Source of the DNA: DTU053 sp012520115
GTDB lineage: Bacteria; Bacillota; Clostridia; Oscillospirales; Acutalibacteraceae
DNA: 64,000 nucleotides
NCBI GenBank assembly: GCA_050953725.1
Contig: JBMNNB010000001.1
Location: forward strand, 434,001 to 498,000
Direction: 5' to 3'
The position numbers and the translations under genes are program-made. Within the stretch, counting starts at the first letter, position 1. Each line of letters begins with the position of its first letter. The notes below the pieces were generated by a model. It was given only the letters and a program-made list of their open reading frames with translations, did not search any database and was not told where the DNA came from. This document shows, piece by piece, positions 62,437 to 64,000 of the stretch.

Positions 62437-63582
62437 TTATTTATTTTTAATGTGCTTTACAAGCTTGCTTACGCCATAGCCTGCTGCGACAACTGCGCCT
62501 GCGCCGAGCAATACGTTTCTTGCAACGGTAAGGTTCACGCTCTGCCTGTCTGTGATTGTCCTCATAATCGGGCCTAAGGACGTGGGCTCAAGTCCGAGCT
62601 CCTCTTTAAAGTGGTACATCTTTGTCTCGTACTTCTCAGGCTCTGCCTCGTTAAGAACGATTTCACGGACTCCCGAGCGGGCGCCGTCTGTGTAAACCCT
62701 GAAGCTTGCGGTCTTGCACTGTCCGAGATAGATGCCCTCAACCTGACCGTTGTAGTCATTCAGATGGTCATGGCCGAAATATGCGCCGACCACATCGCCT
62801 ATCTTCTTCCAGCTCTTGAACTGGCCGCAGTCGATGTCGGGAGTGCAGGGACCCTGACCGAGATAGCCCTCAACGCCTTCCTTCAGAACATAGTAGTTCT
62901 TGCTGAATGCGCCCTCGCCCCTGACAGCCCACGGTCTTTCCCAAAGCTTTGCCTTTCTTAGAAGGCGGTAGCATTCAATAACCGGAATGTGCTGGAAGAC
63001 CAGTGCGGGGATGACCTTTCCGCCGTTCTGCTCCTTTAAGGCAAGAGCTGTCTTCTCATACCATTCAATCTGGTCACGATGAACAATGTCATACTTTGAA
63101 ACACTGAGGTCCTCATAGTGGTTATTCGAATCGATGAACCAAAGATTGAACACGGGCTTTGCGCCGTCGTGGGAATAGACAAGAAGGTTATAGTTTGCAT
63201 TGCCCGTTATGTTCGGGTCAGCATTGTCTATAAGGCAGCCCTCAAGCTCCTTGTACATTTCAACCTGCTTTGCGGTCTGCAGGCCGTCATGGTCGTGGTT
63301 GCCGAGCGAAATTGCAAAGGGGATACCCCTGTCAATCATGGGCTGGGCAACTCTTTTTATTGCGGCTCTGAAATCCGCAAAGGGCTCCTCATTCTCTCTA
63401 TTTGTAAAGATGTCACCCAGCAGTACAACAAGGTCGGGCTTAATCTTATCAAGGGCGGTTTCCATAAGAACTCGGCCGTCTCTCATCTTTTTCTTTGCTT
63501 TAGCTGAGGTAACATCAGCCTTCTCATGAATATCGGTAGCAACCATTATTGTAAATTTGCCATTTTCATTAAACTTCAGCAT
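62437..63582 (-). CDS. Calcineurin-like metallophosphoesterase with C-terminal membrane segment
   Basis: A 381-residue protein. The metallophosphoesterase motifs occur in order: ATDIHEKAD (about 16), LLGDIFTNREN (about 56), SLGNHDHDG (about 92), FQHIP (about 200) and YFGHDHLND (about 260). A hydrophobic stretch near the end (VLLGAGAVVAAGYGVSKLV, about 357-375) followed by KHIKNK suggests membrane attachment, unlike the usual soluble purple-acid-phosphatase-like members. No signal peptide. Substrate unknown. SD GGAGG before ATG 63582. First gene of the MPE-sfsA-thpR run. Confidence 0.87.
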   Translation of the reverse strand: MLKFNENGKFTIMVATDIHEKADVTSAKAKKKMRDGRVLMETALDKIKPDLVVLLGDIFTNRENEEPFADFRAAIKRVAQPMIDRGIPFAISLGNHDHDGLQTAKQVEMYKELEGCLIDNADPNITGNANYNLLVYSHDGAKPVFNLWFIDSNNHYEDLSVSKYDIVHRDQIEWYEKTALALKEQNGGKVIPALVFQHIPVIECYRLLRKAKLWERPWAVRGEGAFSKNYYVLKEGVEGYLGQGPCTPDIDCGQFKSWKKIGDVVGAYFGHDHLNDYNGQVEGIYLGQCKTASFRVYTDGARSGVREIVLNEAEPEKYETKMYHFKEELGLEPTSLGPIMRTITDRQSVNLTVARNVLLGAGAVVAAGYGVSKLVKHIKNK

Positions 63583-63721
63583 CTTAAACCTCCAGCATTG
63601 TAATACAGATATTATCCTTCAAGAATCGAATTCTGTCAAGGTAGAGAGAAAACTTAATGCGCTATGCCGCAGGTCCTTTTTTGCCGATATTATGCAAAAT
63701 TGTGTAAAGCATAAAAACCTA

Positions 63722-63750
63722 TTGCTTTTTATAGTGTAATATGATAAATT
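63722..63750 (+). promoter_or_regulatory. Possible promoter of the zinc-ribbon gene
   Basis: TTGCTT (63722-63727), 17-base spacer, TAAATT (63745-63750), about 75 bases before the start codon. Confidence 0.5.
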
Positions 63751-63826
63751 ATCTTTAGTTATTCGGCGCAACTTTGGCTTTTATGCTTAAGTTTTCGCCG
63801 GAGCAATAGTAAACGGAGGTATATGT

Positions 63827-64000
63827 ATGGCGTATTGCCCCAAATGCAACTATAAGCTGCGTATTAGAGATTACAAACCCGAATGCCCGCAATGCGGTGT
63901 TAATATTTTGTATTACGGCATGGAGGAGAGGTTAGCGAGAGAGGCTGACGCCGCTGAGAAGGAGCATGCTGAGTTCCAACCCAAAATTGACAGAGTTAAG
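63827..64000 (+). CDS. Zinc-ribbon protein, partial (N-terminus only)
   Basis: The window ends after 58 codons. The start reads AYCPKCNYKLRIRDYKPECPQCGV, a CxxC-x15-CxxC zinc ribbon, then NILYYGMEERLAREADAAEK, a charged helix. ATG 63827 follows the strong SD ACGGAGGT (63812-63819) with 7-base spacing. An overlapping out-of-frame ATG at 63823 gives a short dead-end frame. The rest lies beyond the window, so no function can be assigned. Confidence 0.8.
   Translation, partial: MAYCPKCNYKLRIRDYKPECPQCGVNILYYGMEERLAREADAAEKEHAEFQPKIDRVK

Overview
The window is a chromosomal segment of a low-to-mid GC, Gram-positive, spore-forming anaerobe of class Clostridia. The 16S rRNA at 55762-57273 reads like the Ruminococcaceae/Oscillospiraceae group (old Clostridium cluster IV). 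Other support comes from the gene orders yicC-remA-gmk-rpoZ-priA-def-fmt, rsmB-rlmN-prpC-prkC-rsgA and ftsE-ftsX-M23-S41, the rubrerythrin, and sporulation genes (spoVM, yunB, a SleB-type cortex hydrolase, a collagen-like spore-surface type protein). No phage, insertion sequence or CRISPR array was found.

Layout: 1-12703 is one long rightward housekeeping run covering GMP kinase, RNA polymerase omega, primosome, N-terminal formyl handling, rRNA methylation, the PASTA kinase/phosphatase pair and a ribosome-assembly GTPase. 12833-15492 is leftward: spoVM, a 50-residue membrane protein, rubrerythrin, a DUF554 protein and yunB. 15873-18535 holds an XRE regulator, four tRNA genes and the collagen-like gene. 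18598-20543 is a leftward phosphatase-acetyltransferase-maf operon. 20727-21746 has no long ORF but encodes four tandem amphipathic peptides of 29-39 residues. 21815-33366 carries comFC, a GH2 glycosidase, argF, two paralogous lipoproteins and a leftward set of esterase-like, GxGYxYP-like and MATE genes. 33478-35192 is accessory DNA: two copies of a unit made of a four-helix-bundle gene (one broken, one intact and coupled to a GNAT gene) and an array of small hairpins. 35238-35402 holds Thr and Tyr tRNA genes. 35551-54273 holds a ceramidase-like gene, birA, a PucR/CdaR-type regulator, ftsEX with envelope hydrolase partners, rpmE, dgt-dnaG-rpoD, two Gfo/Idh/MocA dehydrogenases and a patatin-like protein, with sleB following. 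55416-61205 is an rRNA operon with the order 16S-Ala-Ile-23S-Lys-Glu-5S-Asn-5S. 61208-63582 is thpR-sfsA-metallophosphoesterase on the minus strand. The window ends inside a zinc-ribbon gene.

The most interesting material is (1) the four-peptide operon, which resembles phenol-soluble modulins or leaderless bacteriocins in size and amphipathicity and shares an 11-base word at exactly the same distance (84 bases) from its -35 box as the promoter of the XRE gene about 5 kb away; and (2) the two hairpin arrays. Each array is built from four forward and four inverted 7-8 base linkers separated by mini-hairpins, and each lies directly 5' of a four-helix-bundle gene. The two arrays use different linker sequences, which suggests a family of small mobile or selfish units.

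Coding starts were often moved inward from the longest ORF because a good Shine-Dalgarno sequence pointed to an internal start. Functional names are read from motifs by eye; no database search was possible.
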